Origin: Formicarius rufipectus
Lineage: Eukaryota; Chordata; Aves; Passeriformes; Formicariidae
Direction of reading: 5' to 3'
Assembly: GCA_013399695.1 (NCBI GenBank)
Contig: VXAU01002492.1
Coordinates: 1,251,854 to 1,315,853 of the forward strand
DNA length: 64,000 nucleotides
How positions within the stretch are numbered: the first letter of the stretch is position 1; each line of letters begins with the position of its first letter. Shown piece after piece: positions 1 through 12,821 of this stretch. Both the position numbers and the translations under genes were made by a program. The notes beneath the pieces are model-generated. The model was given only the letters and a program-made list of their open reading frames with translations. It did no database searches and was not told where the DNA came from.

Positions 1-3000
1 TGTCTGGGGAAAATCTGTGTATGTGTGTGTCCAAATCAGAGCACAAGCCTGTTGTTCCATTTCCTGGCAGCCTTAGGTTGGAGCACTGAAATGGCCCAAA
101 GCAAAACCACTAAAATGTCGTAGGATCCTGCTTGGAATAATGATGGAAATGCCCAGTGAACTGCATGATGTGATGCTAGCAATTCCTGGGTATGGAAAAC
201 GAGATATGACTACTGTAAAGGTAAGACAGCCTGAGGTGAGGACCAGGTGCTGGTGTCAGGAGCTTTTAGGAGGGGCTGTGGAAAATGACCCAGGTCAGCT
301 CTGCAGCTGATAAGGGATGTATGTTTAGAAGAAATGTTCAGGAGATGGAGGTAAGGGTACTTATCTTTGGGTTATCAGAGCAAGATGGTAATTTAAAAAA
401 CTTAAAATACATCCTGACCTCTTTCAGCACCTGGATGGGGTTACTGGTTTGTTCTCAGTGTGGTTCTTTTTTAACTGTTCATATTCATTCAGCCTTTGTC
501 TGATTTATTGTCCTGAAATAACAATCGTGTGAATTGGCTCCATGAAGTTATATAAGGTTTTAACAGATTCTCAGCCTCAGGGGGTGGAATTCTTCTTCCT
601 CTCTGTTTCCATCCTCCTTGTCCTCTCTCCCCTTAAGGATAGGTGCACTCATTTGCTCTGTTAGCTATTTTGAAATAGTCAAGTGCTGCCAGGCATTGAA
701 TCAGTTCATCCACAATATGTCACACAACCCTGGCAGCAATTGCTATCCTGTTCAGAAAAAAAAAAATCATATGCAAGTTATTTCTCATGTTTGTCTCAAG
801 AGAAACCTCTCATTTACTGTCTCAAGACAAACATCTATTTCTTTGTGAAGCTTAAATTATATCACTAGTTTTTTTTCATTATTACTATTATTATTTTTCA
901 CTTACTTAGGAATGCTTCTTTATGCAGTAGACTTCAGTGAAAGCCATTTGGGTAAGAATTATGGGATGAAGAAATGTAGGATTAGAAATTTTCCTAATAG
1001 AAAAAAAATTGCCCTTTGTTTTTTTTTTAATCTCTAAGCAATTATTTTATTGGAGTACAACTGGAAGCTCCTCAGAACTTCATGCCTGAATTTCTGAAAA
1101 GAGCAATTCCATCATGATCTTTCCCATATGTTTTGTAAAAATAAATATTTGTCTGTACTCAATTTGCTTCAACAATAGGCATTAAAATATTCATTATATA
1201 TTTATAGTGGACACAGATACAACACATGTCTTCATGTCTTGTAAATAAGTGCTTTTTCTCTTTACTGGCCAATTCCATGCTAGAAGCCTTTCTGAGATAC
1301 CATCCTGTTGAAATCTTAGCTGACATGTTTTCTTTCCTGCTTTTTTATGACATTTCAGTGGTCTGGGACCTGAATTAAATTACGTTCCTCAGTCTGATTT
1401 ACTGTGTTATTTCATTCTTAAAGGTGCATGGTCACTGCAGTGCTACTAATGTGCACAAAGTGAGAAGGAGAACAACTTGAAGCTGTTCTCCAACCTGTTT
1501 TGCAAACTTGACAACACCAAATTGCAAATTGGCATAGGTATGTGCTGTTCTCCAGATAGTCTCAAAGGCATTTTCTGGTGTGAGGAGTCTCCAGTCTGTG
1601 TAAAAATACCACAACCACCTCCTTTGCCATATTCCCTTAGGGAGTCAGAGGACACAGGAAAATTGTGTCTAATGTCTGCAGAACTCTGACCATCTGGCTT
1701 TGGGAGATGTCTTGCTGGAAGCCACCCTTTATAGATTAGACCAGTTGCTTTGGCTCCCTGGCCATTAAGGCACTGGAATTGTTGGTTTCCCAGCATAGTG
1801 AAACCCATCTGTAGCAAATCCTTCCCTGTAAAACTCCCATCAAGCTCTGCAACAGCCAACTCCCTCACCATTTTCCTTGGCACCTCCACATGCAGATGCA
1901 GAGATAACTGTGCTATCTAGGATGTTCTTAGGTACCCTTAGGGTAGGACTGATTCCTTAATGACTACCACAAGTTATTCCAATAGCTCATTGCCACGTAG
2001 TGAGGCACAGTTCCCATTCCCTGTTTCCTTTTTCAGAGAAGGGAATGTTCCTGTTCTGAGAAACATACTGGATTTTCCTTCAAGTGTTTCTGAAAGAGAA
2101 GGACAAAGCCATTCCACTGTCATGTAGGCTGCTTTTCCAAACCCACACTTACGTGGCAATAAATACTTGGATAGCAGTAAGATGGAGTTGTGAAATTGAA
2201 TCATGATATCTCAGCAGATGGTAACAAGCAGCCTAAGTATGAGGTGAGTGCCTCAGATGTTTGACTTGACTCTAAGAAGATTTATATAGTCACCTTAAAA
2301 GGAAATATCTAAATACCTTTGCTATTCTATATCTGTGCTACATTAACTTTCATAGGCAGACAAAAACTCAGAGGTAGATTATTGGTTCTCCTGAGCCAGG
2401 AGGCACGTAAAAAAATGACAAAAGGGAATAGGCTCCTATTGAATTCAGCAGACAAGTTGATAAATTGTATGTGAAAAGGGAGGCTGGAAGTAGAAATATG
2501 TTCTACATCCTTTCCATGACAGGCTATGGAATATTTATTACAAATGGAGACATAAAGCAGGAATAATCTTCCTCATGACCTCACTGTGACAAACTGGCTT
2601 TCTAATTCTTGCTGAGTGCTGATTATTACTTGGCTAACACTCTGAGCTGAAGATGAAGCATGTGCTAAGTTGCAAGAATTCTTTCAAATAGGCTGAGCTA
2701 TTTCCAGAAGGGCAATTTTAAGGACACATTCATGTTTTTACTTGCTGGAGTATTTTTTCTTAAAGCATACAAGTAGATCCACATATGCTGAAAACCTTCA
2801 GGCAAAACCAGTCTGCATGCAATTGCTCATTTATGCATTGTGTGGTGCCTGCTCCAAGGAAGCAGTGGGATTAGTGGGATAGGTTGCATGGACTCTCATT
2901 AAACAGCTTTTGGAGGTGTGTATTGTAGGAACAGGTAGAACACTAATAAACTTCCTTCAGTTCATATCCACTCAGATGGCAAAGACAGCTCAGAAATACA

Positions 3001-6000
3001 CAGGTATAATTTATTAGAGTAGAGGTGAGGGGTTCCTTTATGAGCTTTATCACTTACTGGAAACATTTGGACTGCGTTTATGTACACAGACTTTGCCCAA
3101 GCTTTGCAAGCAGCACAAGCCAGTCAGACCTACTTGAAGTCATCTTGTTTTTCCACACCTTTCTCACACTGCATGATGTGCTTTTCCAAACCCCACCCTG
3201 ACCCTTGATCAGTTCCTCTTACCTTACAGAGAGAGAAGCTTCAGCCACAGGACCTCGACAAGTTCTTTGTTCCTGTGTTTTCAGGGCCTGACAGTGGTAG
3301 CCTTTTGCAGTTTTGTCCCACAGCCCTCTTAATGTGTAGTTATAGGAACAAGGGGGGAAAAGGCAACAGCTTTTCAGATATTACTGCTACTCAGCAGCAA
3401 GGCTAGCACACTTCTGAGGATGGTTGTTTATAGTATTTTGTCTAATAATGTACAAAAAATGTATAAAGGAAGGGTTTATCATTCCCTTTGTAATAATCTA
3501 AACACGCGTAACTTGCTTTCAGAGGTTTTCCATGTGACATAAGAGTTTCTTTACAACTCATTCTGCCATCTCACCATACAATCTGTTCCTGTGATACAAC
3601 AATTTGTGCTGAAATTAGGACCACTGGGGGAGATCAGTGGAGGGGATTGTCTCACATGAAGAGAGTAAAACATCAATAGAATGAGCAAATACCTCTTTTA
3701 AGTTCTAGATGAGCTGTGGGAAGTTTTTGCTTCTATGAAGTTACACAGACTGCCTGGGTTTAAATCTCCTAAATCTGTGAAAACAGAGTAGGTTTTTTCA
3801 CTTCTTTCAGATCAAAAATATAAGGCTTTCCCCCAAACTAGACAGGCCCAGTGTTGAGCTACACTGACAGGAGAGAAGCACTGTCTGCAGGCTCAGTGGT
3901 GTGTTTCATTGGCCCTGCCATCAGAGCCCAGAGGTGTTATCAATGCCAGCACAGTGTCCATCCAGGCAGTGGGATTCAACCAGCAGGTGTATCTTAGTTT
4001 CTCAGATGGGTCAGCCTTTCTCCTGTTTTACAAAAACGGTGACAATTTTGAGTCCCCGTGGTTGTTTTCAAGCAAATGGAACAAATCAGTTTTTTCTAAG
4101 CAAGTCATCCAGCAAATATATGGGTTTGTTTCTTGTATTCTTGAGATGACTTTGAAACTTTGCTTCCTCAGGCAAGTCGTGCCTGCAGAGCACTGTTTGC
4201 ATTAGTGTGGCTGATTGCAGCTCAGCTGAAATCATCAAAATTCATCAAAAAACTCAAGCAAATTTTAATAGTTAAATATGTATTCTTGTGTAGCTCACTT
4301 TCAGACAGTAGCAGAGGCTTTTATGAGAAATGCAGTGGGGATATAACCATATGCTGTCCTACCACCATTGGTTACTCTGCCACATTCTGTGCCAGCACGT
4401 CAGATTTGAAAAATTAAAAGCATAACAGAAGAATTTCCAGTACATGTTTAATTTCATAGGCCTGTGAGTGTTCTGATTCCTGTAAATTGGCTTTACTCTG
4501 ACAGCAGAGGTGAATTTCTAGTAGTTCCAAACTTCAAGTTCTCAACAGCTTTATCTGTAATTTTATGCTTTTGCATGCCCTCAAAATTCAGAAGTTAGTT
4601 TATCAGGGACAGAAACAATAAAATAATCCAAAGTTAGTTTTATGAAATGTCTATGATGACTTAAAAGGACTCTTACTGTAGATAAAGATCTGAGAAGCAA
4701 CAAAAATCCCCCAAGCTGTCCTCTGCAAGAGAATTCAGGGCTCTAGTTTTGCCAGTCTGCTTCGAGTATTTTCCAGAGGCTTTGGGGGATACCAAATTTC
4801 CGTTCACAGAGAGGATGGTAGCACTTTTTTTCTAAATTAGAAGACCTTGGAGAGATATTTTTGCCCTGAATCAATAAAGGCTAAACCCATAATCACAAAA
4901 ATACCCAGTCAAGTCCTGCCCCTGTTTTCAAACCACAGAAAGGTGAATGCAGATTAATGGTCATTCATATAAGAAGTCAGCTGTTTTTCCAGGGTATGGG
5001 AAGTTGGCCTGCTTTTGGTTCCTTGGATAATTTCCCTTCCTGCCAAGACTTTTCACTTCATACAGCAGAGCAAAGGTATTGAACAAATTGTCAAAGGCAT
5101 GAACAGAAGTCCTAGAACAAAATTGCAGGCTATGCCCAAACTGCTCTGTAGGTTCAGAAGTTGTTCGCAACATTGTTTCCACAAGCTTAAATTCTGCAAT
5201 GTCTTGTAAATTGTCTTAAATTCTGCAGTTCTGAAATGCCTTATGGCTACTAATGGGCACCTCATGAGGTGATTCTGGTGACAAGGTTCTGTCAGACAAA
5301 CTGCTCAAAGGGGTTCAGGTAGGTCCTTGGAAGGACTTTTTGGGGGATCATCACTGAAAAGATTTTTACCATAAAAATATAGACATTAGTGTCATGCAGG
5401 TGTTACCTGAGAGAAAAACACATATGCATGTCTAACATAAAGAAAATATATTTTCTAGATTCCCTAGGTGTTAAGAAGCAATACCTGCTACATGGTCTGA
5501 TAGGGATGAGTTTTGCCAACAAGTTCTGTGTGGTTTTCCAAAATAAACTGGAGAAGTACCCTGAGGAATCATGGAGGCTGTGGAGACTGTCCCTTGAAAG
5601 AACCTCATGTGTAACTAAACGATAGCTGGAAGGAGATTCCTGGATAGAATTCCTTGCAGTACTAGAAGTAAGATAAAAACCAAGAAAGAAGCCAAAGAAA
5701 ACAGAAGTGAACCTCCATCACAGAGCTGGAACCCTCAGAGGCTGCAGAAGTGGCTGGCAGAAGTTCAAACCCAAATGTCCCAGGCTGCACCTGCAAGTGT
5801 TGAATTCCAGCACCAGAGCAATGCTGGGAACCAGTGGCCATTTGGGGGACACTTGACCTCAGGTGAAGGAGGAGTATGACACTGCAGTGGAGGTGTTTTA
5901 GAAGGTCAATGTTCCACGTTGTAAGTTTTTCCAACAGCTGGAACTTAATATTGTAAGCTATAATTTCCCAAACTTCCTTATTTGGTATTTAAAAACCAAC

Positions 6001-6739
6001 CAACCAACAAAAAAACATTCAAGATCTAGAATGAACCCTTGAGATGTCAGACAAAACAATGCAGTGAACATAAGCCATTCAGGGCAGGTTGAAGCTTGTG
6101 ACACTTGTGACATTTAATACTGTTTAAACTAATAGCGCACACAAAAAATATCAAGCCAAAAGCCTATGCTTAAAAATACTCAGGACCAGGAAAGTTGAAA
6201 TCCCACAAGAAAGAACTGCAGGATTTTGCTGACCATGACAACCAATATCTGTTGTATTGAAGTGGATGAAATAATTCTAGTAATTGTAAATACCTCCTTA
6301 GAGCAAACTGGATATCCATATCACCCCAATTCTCATGGAATATGAATTTTACTGCTTACTATAAATAACTATGCCTGGGACATGGGGAAGTTGAAGACTG
6401 TACTTTAGAGATGCCCCAATTCTTTAGTGCAAACCCCTTAAATATCTGAGTTGGAACTGAGATGCTGGAATGTGTTTATCTCACATGCCTGGGCCCTGTT
6501 GCAGAACCACGGCATCAAACTCCTCCCTGGGCACAAAAGATTGGGGAAAAGGAGGTTTGTGGAGGCAGCAGTGTGAATTTCTCAGGATCTCTGCTGTTTG
6601 TGGTGGGACTCCCACCCTCCCTCTGGGGATATGCTTTGGACTCTGATGAGTTGCTGTCCTGGTTGCAGTAGCCAGAACCAGTTTGTCACTGTGTAGATGT
6701 GACCAGGGCTGTGCATTCTGAACCCTCTCTGTCATTGTC
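1..6739. other. Intergenic, no gene seen
   Basis: Largely unique AT-rich sequence with short A and T runs (near 757 and 1019-1029). I recognise no CR1 tail, exon, RNA gene or promoter. The GC-rich part from about 6460 may belong to the LTR-containing block that follows. Confidence 0.7.
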
Positions 6740-7410
6740 TCATGAACTGCTCACCATGGACCATTGGCAGCAGCTGCCCAGGGTACATGGACCCCTCAGG
6801 GCACAGGGGGATGTTTGGGAACTCCTGTGGGACAAGGAAGTTTTCCTGTCTTCACACCAATGACTCAGGTGTGAGAACTCCCCTCTAGGGAGCCACCAGC
6901 ACCTTCACACCCACCTGAGGGGTCATGTCTGCTCAGGGGCCACCAGGGATGTCAAAAATATGCCAGGATTGACCTCACAGAGTAAATCACCCCTTGGGAA
7001 ACTCCCCACCCTGGGGGAGGGACTGGGCGTTCCCATCTGAGCCCAAGCAGAGATAAGCTTGGGGTGTTGGGGTGGGGGAGTGGGGCTCTTGTCAGATCCA
7101 GGGGAGGACCAGAGCCTCAGCAGGACTGGGACTGCCACTTGACCAGAATGACCATCATCCTCACCAGCAGGTGTCTTCCTTTCCTTTTACTCTGAGCTCA
7201 GGTGCCCACGTGGTGCTCAGCACAGGGGTTGGTGAGCTCCATCCTGCTCGTGCCCCACTGGGCTGGGCTGCACAGCTGGTTTTGTGGGTCAAAGGAATTT
7301 CCCTTCTGTATCAGTGTATTTCTTGTGATCTTTTTATTAAATTGTTATCCTGACTTGCAATCCCATTCGGAGTTGGATTCATTTCTGCTGCTGGTTTACC
7401 TTTAAACCAG
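6740..7410 (+). mobile_element. Probable solo LTR of an endogenous retrovirus (3' end recognised)
   Basis: The end of this stretch (7290-7400: CTTGTGATCTTTTTATTAAA, TTGTTATCCTGACTTGC, GGAGTTGGATTCATTTCTGC) resembles the R-U5 part of ERVL-like LTRs that I recall from songbird genomes, with an ATTAAA poly(A) signal. The 5' boundary and target-site duplication are not defined, and I see no viral coding sequence beside it. It is an old non-coding remnant. Confidence 0.45.
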
Positions 7411-8890
7411 CACAGCTGCCATCAGCATTTCACCCTCCTTGCCCTCTGTGGAAGGCAGTGAGAACTGAGTTCTTACTCCAGTTCTGGGCTGAGAGCAGGT
7501 CTGCTGCTGGCTGTGGGAGGATAAAGGGGATGTGACTCTGCTCTGGTATAAATAAACACTGTTTCTCCTCCACCACAGATTTTGTGTGGAACCTTTGTGC
7601 ATATGTTCAGCTTCTACACTGAAGCAAGCCATATGTGCAGGCGAGCCCTTTGGAAAATAGGAAATCAATAAATGGCCCCAGCCCCACGTGCCTGAGGAGC
7701 TCGGAAGGCTGGAGGACACAGAATTCTTAAGGGGCAGGGAAAAAGTGGGACAGAAGAGCAGCAGAAGTGTGAAAGGGAAAGGAGAGGCCTGGAGTACAGT
7801 GTGCCATCTCAGCGTGACAGTGTTTTGCCATAGCTGAGACATGTGAGGTGAGGAAGATTTTCAGTGAGACCTAATTAAAATCATCTGGCCCTCATGAGAG
7901 AGGTTTCATCTCCTTGCAATTATTTATTTTTTTGAGCCAAGGATATTTAATTAGGCATGTAGAGCTGATGTTTCTGAGAGGAATTCAAAGAGAATTCACA
8001 GCTATTTTTAGTATGTTATTATATTGTTAGACTCGGGGATTACAAATACTGCAAATCCATAAGAACAAAGAAACTTTATGTCCAAGGCTACAGTGGTTCA
8101 GGATTGACATGATCTGCAGCTTGGGTAGCTCTCTGTATCTAAATTTTGGAAAGCAATAAATATCTGAGTAGAAATTCTACAGCATCCAAAAGAGTACCAT
8201 CATCAGAGCTTAATTGTCCCTCCTTTCACCTTCTCATCACCCCCCTGCAGCCAGTCTGTGGCATATTGATATAGATGAGACTTTGGAGAGCCAAGGTTTT
8301 GGTATGGTTTTCCACTAGTGCCTTAATTTTTTGTTTCAGCTGACCTTTTTTTTTTTTTCAAAAAAAATAAAAAAAAATAATTCCTTTCAGTGATCACAGT
8401 TATAAAAAGAGACCACCTGGGAGCTTCCTAGCAGCAAGCAGTGGTTAATAGGTAACTGCTGGACCGATGAGGTGCTGACTCTGGCTGCTTCATTATAATT
8501 CTACACATTCTGTGTCCTCCTAACATGGGGATAAAGTGGCATGTTGTGGCTTTGTGAGCATCCAGAGCACCAGCAGAGATATGAGACAGTAAGTGTGTAA
8601 CTTTGTCAGAGTTCTTGCTGGAATAACTTTGCACATGCAGACTCAGAAATCACACCTGCCTGCTTTTCTGCGGACCCTTGTGGTTGAGGGATGTTTTTAT
8701 TTCCTTTTCTTTCTTTCATAGAGCTAGAATTCAGCACACACAAGAGCAAGTGCTATTCCTGAGGTGAAGTGGGCTTAAAAGTTCTCTTTTCCCACTCAAA
8801 AGACTTCATGCTATTTTCACAAGCACGTTCAAATTTAGGTTGGCAGAAAAGGCAGAATACAGCACGCTGCTGAAGTCGGCTCTCTTTGCT
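7411..8890. other. Intergenic, mixed sequence
   Basis: ATAAATAAACACTG near 7551 resembles another LTR-type poly(A) region, weakly. From 7860 to 8060 the sequence becomes AT-rich with several TAATTA-type motifs. A T13-C-A8-T-A9 run occupies 8346-8377. No gene was recognised. Confidence 0.65.
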
Positions 8891-9040
8891 CATGGGGGAG
8901 TCACCATCCCTGGAAGTGTCCAAAAACTTGTGAAGATGGCACTTGAGGATGTGGTTTAGTGGTGAACATGGTGCTGCTGCTGGGTTGATTGTTGGGTTTG
9001 GTGATCTTAGAGGTCTTTTCCAGCCTTAATGATTCTATCT
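8891..9040 (+). mobile_element. CR1 LINE 3' tail, diverged
   Basis: Parts read CACCATCCCTGGAAGTGTCC, GTTTGGTGATCTTAGAGGTC and TTTTCCAGCCTTAATGATTC. The tail pattern fits a CR1 subfamily but is more worn than the other copies. Confidence 0.7.
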
Positions 9041-12000
9041 CTCCCTCTGGACTTCGCCCCTTTTATAATATTGCATGATGACAGTTTTTTCAGTCAACAG
9101 GAATGTTTTGATTTCCAATGGCTATGTAAGAAAACAGTAAGGTATACATATATATATATATAAAACATACACATATACTTGTTCCTAAGCAAAATGTTTA
9201 AATTCACTTAAACCCCAGACTTCTTTGTTAATACTTGATCTCTCTCCCAAGCATTCATTTCTAGAATCACAAAGTGATGAGAAATCTTGTCTCACGGCTG
9301 CTCAGTAGTTGAAGAGCCCTTTTGTTCTGCTGCTGCCTAGACTGAGGCAATGCCTCTCTGCAATTCACGCTGAGTTTAGCACTGGTTTGGCACTGTATTT
9401 GGGGTGTAACTCTTAAGTCTCTGCAAGGAGTCACCGAATTTTCTTCAAGCTCTTGATTCCTCACAAAACTCACTAGGTGGCTGTCTAAGAACACACATAA
9501 GTCTTTTCCTTGCTCTGTACTTGTTCTCTTACTCGGCTCTCGCTGCTGTGCCCTTCTCTGCTCTCACACTGGAGAGCACCCTCTCCTCAGCCACAGCAGG
9601 CACTGCATGGTCAGGGCTGAGGAAACCCAGCCCTGCACGTCCTGGGCACCACATTCCTTTAATTGAATCAGTTTTGCACTCCAAGGCAGAATTATATACT
9701 TTTATCAACCGAGTTCAAGCCTTGCTTGACTCGTTTCCTTGCAACACCAGAGTTTCAAATTCTGTGTGGTGTTCCTAGGAATAAGGTGCATAAAGGATTT
9801 GTTCTTCCAGTAATCTAGGGGAGTGAGGCAAAGCAGCTTCCAGAACCTGGAGATTGTGGTTTGCATCTGAGGGGGCAGATTGAGGAAAAAAAAACCTTTG
9901 CTGTTCTCTTAACATTCTTCTTGCTGGAGCCCTTTTTGCCAGATGTGGCTTGAGTTTGGCTTGTGCACATTGATGTTGTGTGGTTATGAATCCTTTAACT
10001 TAAGGGGAATTATTTCTGATTGAGATGAAAATTGGACCCCAAGGCTCAGTCTGAGATGAACTTTGGGCATGGATCTCAGTTTTCCAATGGTTCTCATTGG
10101 AAACCCTGACTTACAAAGGAAAGTATGCACGGATCTATCTCCAGTCCATGTGTCATCCTATTGTCTTCAGCTCTGCAGAATATAGAACAGGGAATTAGAC
10201 CACACAGGAATGAATGCATCTCTCCAGAGCACCTCTGGATCTGGCTTGTGCTCCTCTGGACTACCCCAGAATGAGGAGGCCGGGAATTGGCAGTATCTTG
10301 TCTCTTTGCCTTACTGGGATTGCAGCAAAGCTGAATTGGCACATGGCTGGGAATTACTTTAATTGCTTGTGCATGGAGAAATGAGGGAGAGGATGGGAGA
10401 GTGGAAAGGACTGTAAATGTTATCTGTACTTAATCAGTTTTTTCCCATCACTGTGTTTTCAACAGGATACTTACATTCCATAAACCAATAATTTTTCTTT
10501 TAGTTCAGCCTTGTTGAAAAACCTGGATTTACCTGACACTTTAACCGTTTTCAGTTGGAAACACTGAAATGAGATACTTAATCTGAGGGCTGGGTCAACT
10601 CCATATCTTCCAGAAAATCTCAGACTGTGAAATAGTTTGTTTCCTGTCATCAGGACACCAAATGCTGATGTACAGCTCTCCAGTGCCTTCTGGGAGCTGT
10701 AATTCGCTTGTTCTCTGCCCAGCTCTGGTATTTTTTGGCACCTTGCAATGACATGATACCTTTTCCACGTGAAGAAAAATGCACAGTTTTAAGCTTTCGT
10801 TTGCCATAAATCTTAATTTGCATATTGCAAAGTTTAGCTGGAATTGTAACAAATTGCCAAAATGTTTTTGCCTGGCCGTCAGGCGAGTTTGAAAGCTAAA
10901 CTCTTGGCTCAGCACCGCTGGGATTAATATGAAATGCTAAAACACGATACTGGAGCTGATCAAACCATGCAACCTGCACCTGAGGGGAATTTTTCTCATG
11001 GAATTCATAAAAATGTCCTTATTTTCTCTTGATTAGATGTGACTGTTAAGGTTTAAATAGAAAGCAGCAACTTGTACGTGGACAGCAGTGGGAGCTTTAC
11101 TGTTCCAAAGCCATAACTTTTAATCAGCACAGTTCCCTGTCAAAGTGGATTACCCCAGGACACTTCACAACCCACTCTGCTCCCACCCCCCCGATGGCTT
11201 CAGGGGGGAGCTTTGGAACAGGAGGAGGGAAGCAGTGAAAAAGGGGATGCAATTGTCCGAGAGAGACAGAGCTATGTGCCAAAATGTCTGCAGGTTTCAG
11301 GGCTGTATGATTCTCACATTATTGGTACTTTATTTTTTAAATCGACTGCTGTTTTTACAAAGGCAAATCCACTGTTTGCATTCCTCCTCTATGTAGTTAG
11401 TGTGCCACAGTAACTCAGTTTGGAACTTGAGGTGTAAACTCTCCTTTCAAAGAGTCCTTTAGTAGTGGAGGATGCTGGCTGGGATCCATCCAGCAGGCAT
11501 GAGGTTCAGGAGGTTAATGAGAAGTTCAGGGAAGAGCGTTTACAAAAGCCAGCACCAAGAACAACCCAGTTCTTGCAGCACTCTGTTCCTGGGCAAAGTG
11601 GGATTGTGCAATCTAGGAAGCTGGGGAACTCCTTCACTCTGGCTGTTGTCTGATAAGACAAAGCATGTATGAAATATATTGGGGATTTTTTCCACCTTAA
11701 TTAAGTTCCTTATATAAAAAAAAAAATCTAGATTAACAGCCTGCAAGATATATACAATATATATATTTTATACATGTGGATAAGTAGCGTTTGCAAGGCA
11801 GCTTTATTAGAGGAATCTCTGACCTAAAAGAATAAGACTTTTAGCCTGCCTTTGAGTCATAATGTCTCAACAGATCAGGGCTGTACCAGTTAACATAAGG
11901 ACCCCATTGCACTTGCCTTTGTACAGACATGAGCTGTGAGTTGTGTCAGCTCTAAATAAAATTAACCATTTAGCCAACCTAATCAAAGAGGATACTGGCT

Positions 12001-12275
12001 TTAGTGACTGAGAGAAGTCGTTAAAGGACCAAAAGGCATCACTTGTTTTAGCAAATCCAGTCTCTCTCCACAACAGACTGTTATGTCATAGGTGTACAGT
12101 CCCGAATGAATCCAGAGGATCTGCTTTTCTCTTCCCCTTCTTCTCTTCCTTCCTCAGAGCAAGTGAGGAACTTGCAGAAACAGTCTGCTTCCTTACAGCA
12201 GACTCGATACAGACCATAAAAGATTCAAGCCCTTGTAACTCTCAGAAGATTGTAGAAGAGGTTAAAACATGTCCT
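9041..12275. other. Intergenic, no gene seen
   Basis: It contains a (TA)n run near 9143-9161 and AT-rich unique sequence. The stretch 10790-11060 has many TAAT, ATTTGCAT-like and TTTGCATATTGCAAA motifs and could be a conserved non-coding element. No exon was recognised. Confidence 0.7.
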
Positions 12276-12292
12276 CTGATACCAGGAATGAT

Positions 12293-12318
12293 ATCTCACA
12301 CTGATACCAGTGTGAGAT
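12293..12318. repeat. Perfect 11-bp inverted repeat with 4-base loop
   Basis: ATCTCACACTG, loop ATAC, CAGTGTGAGAT. A 10-base direct repeat CTGATACCAG (12276 and 12301) overlaps it. It sits a few bases before the 5' end of the CR1 fragment. Confidence 0.85.
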
Positions 12319-12329
12319 TGTGGCTTTCC

Positions 12330-12650
12330 AGTGCTTAAAGGGGCTCCAGAAGAGCTGGAGAGGGACTTGGGACAAGCACCTGGAGGGTCAGGACAAGGGG
12401 GAATGGCTTCATGCTGACAGAAGGCAGAGTGAGGTGGGGTATTGGGAAGGAATCATTCCCTGTGAGGGTGGGCAGGCCCTGGCACTGGTTTTCCAGAGAA
12501 GTTGTGGCTGCCCCATCCCTGACAGTGTCCAAGGTCCACTTGGATAGGGCTTGGAGCAGCCTAGGCTGGTGAAAGGTGTCCCTGCACATGGCAGAGTGGA
12601 GTCAGATGAGCTTTAAGGTTCTTTCCAAGCCAAATGATTCCATGATTCTA
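12330..12650 (+). mobile_element. CR1 LINE 3' fragment
   Basis: It contains GAAGTTGTGGCTGCCCCATC, GGGCTTGGAGCAGCCTAGGC and GGTGTCCCTGCACATGGCAG, with the tail TGATTCCATGATTCTA. It is about 320 bp and 5' truncated. Confidence 0.87.
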
Positions 12651-12750
12651 AGACTATGATTTAAATGTCCTCAGACTAAAAAAAATTGGCAATGCAGGAT
12701 CTAAATGAAACAGAGGAAATTCAACCAGCACAAGCTGTTGGGCAGATCCG
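12651..12750 (+). repeat. Non-CR1 flank shared with 29017-29128
   Basis: It follows the CR1 tail at 12650 and matches the flank of the 29-kb CR1 copy through ATGATTTAAATGTCCTCAGA, ATCTAAATGAAACAGAGG and CCAGCACAAGCTGTTGGGCA. Most bases match apart from one gap of about 13 bases. Confidence 0.8.
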
Positions 12751-12767
12751 TGCAGAGGGTGGAAAAA

Positions 12768-12821
12768 GATGAGCTTTAAGGTCCCTTCCAACCCAGCCCA
12801 TTCCATGATGCTGCAATTCTG
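12768..12821 (+). mobile_element. Short CR1 3' tail
   Basis: GATGAGCTTTAAGGTCCCTT, then CCAACCCAGCCCATTCCATG and a decayed ATTCTG end. Only about 55 bp remain, starting some 20 bp after the shared flank. Confidence 0.75.

Noticed and set aside
1446..1889. 147-codon open frame on the minus strand
   Set aside because: No recognisable domain, no splice context and average composition; a chance open stretch.
5680..5900. Possible processed pseudogene in GC-rich sequence
   Set aside because: No recognisable protein in any frame and no poly(A) tail or target duplication.
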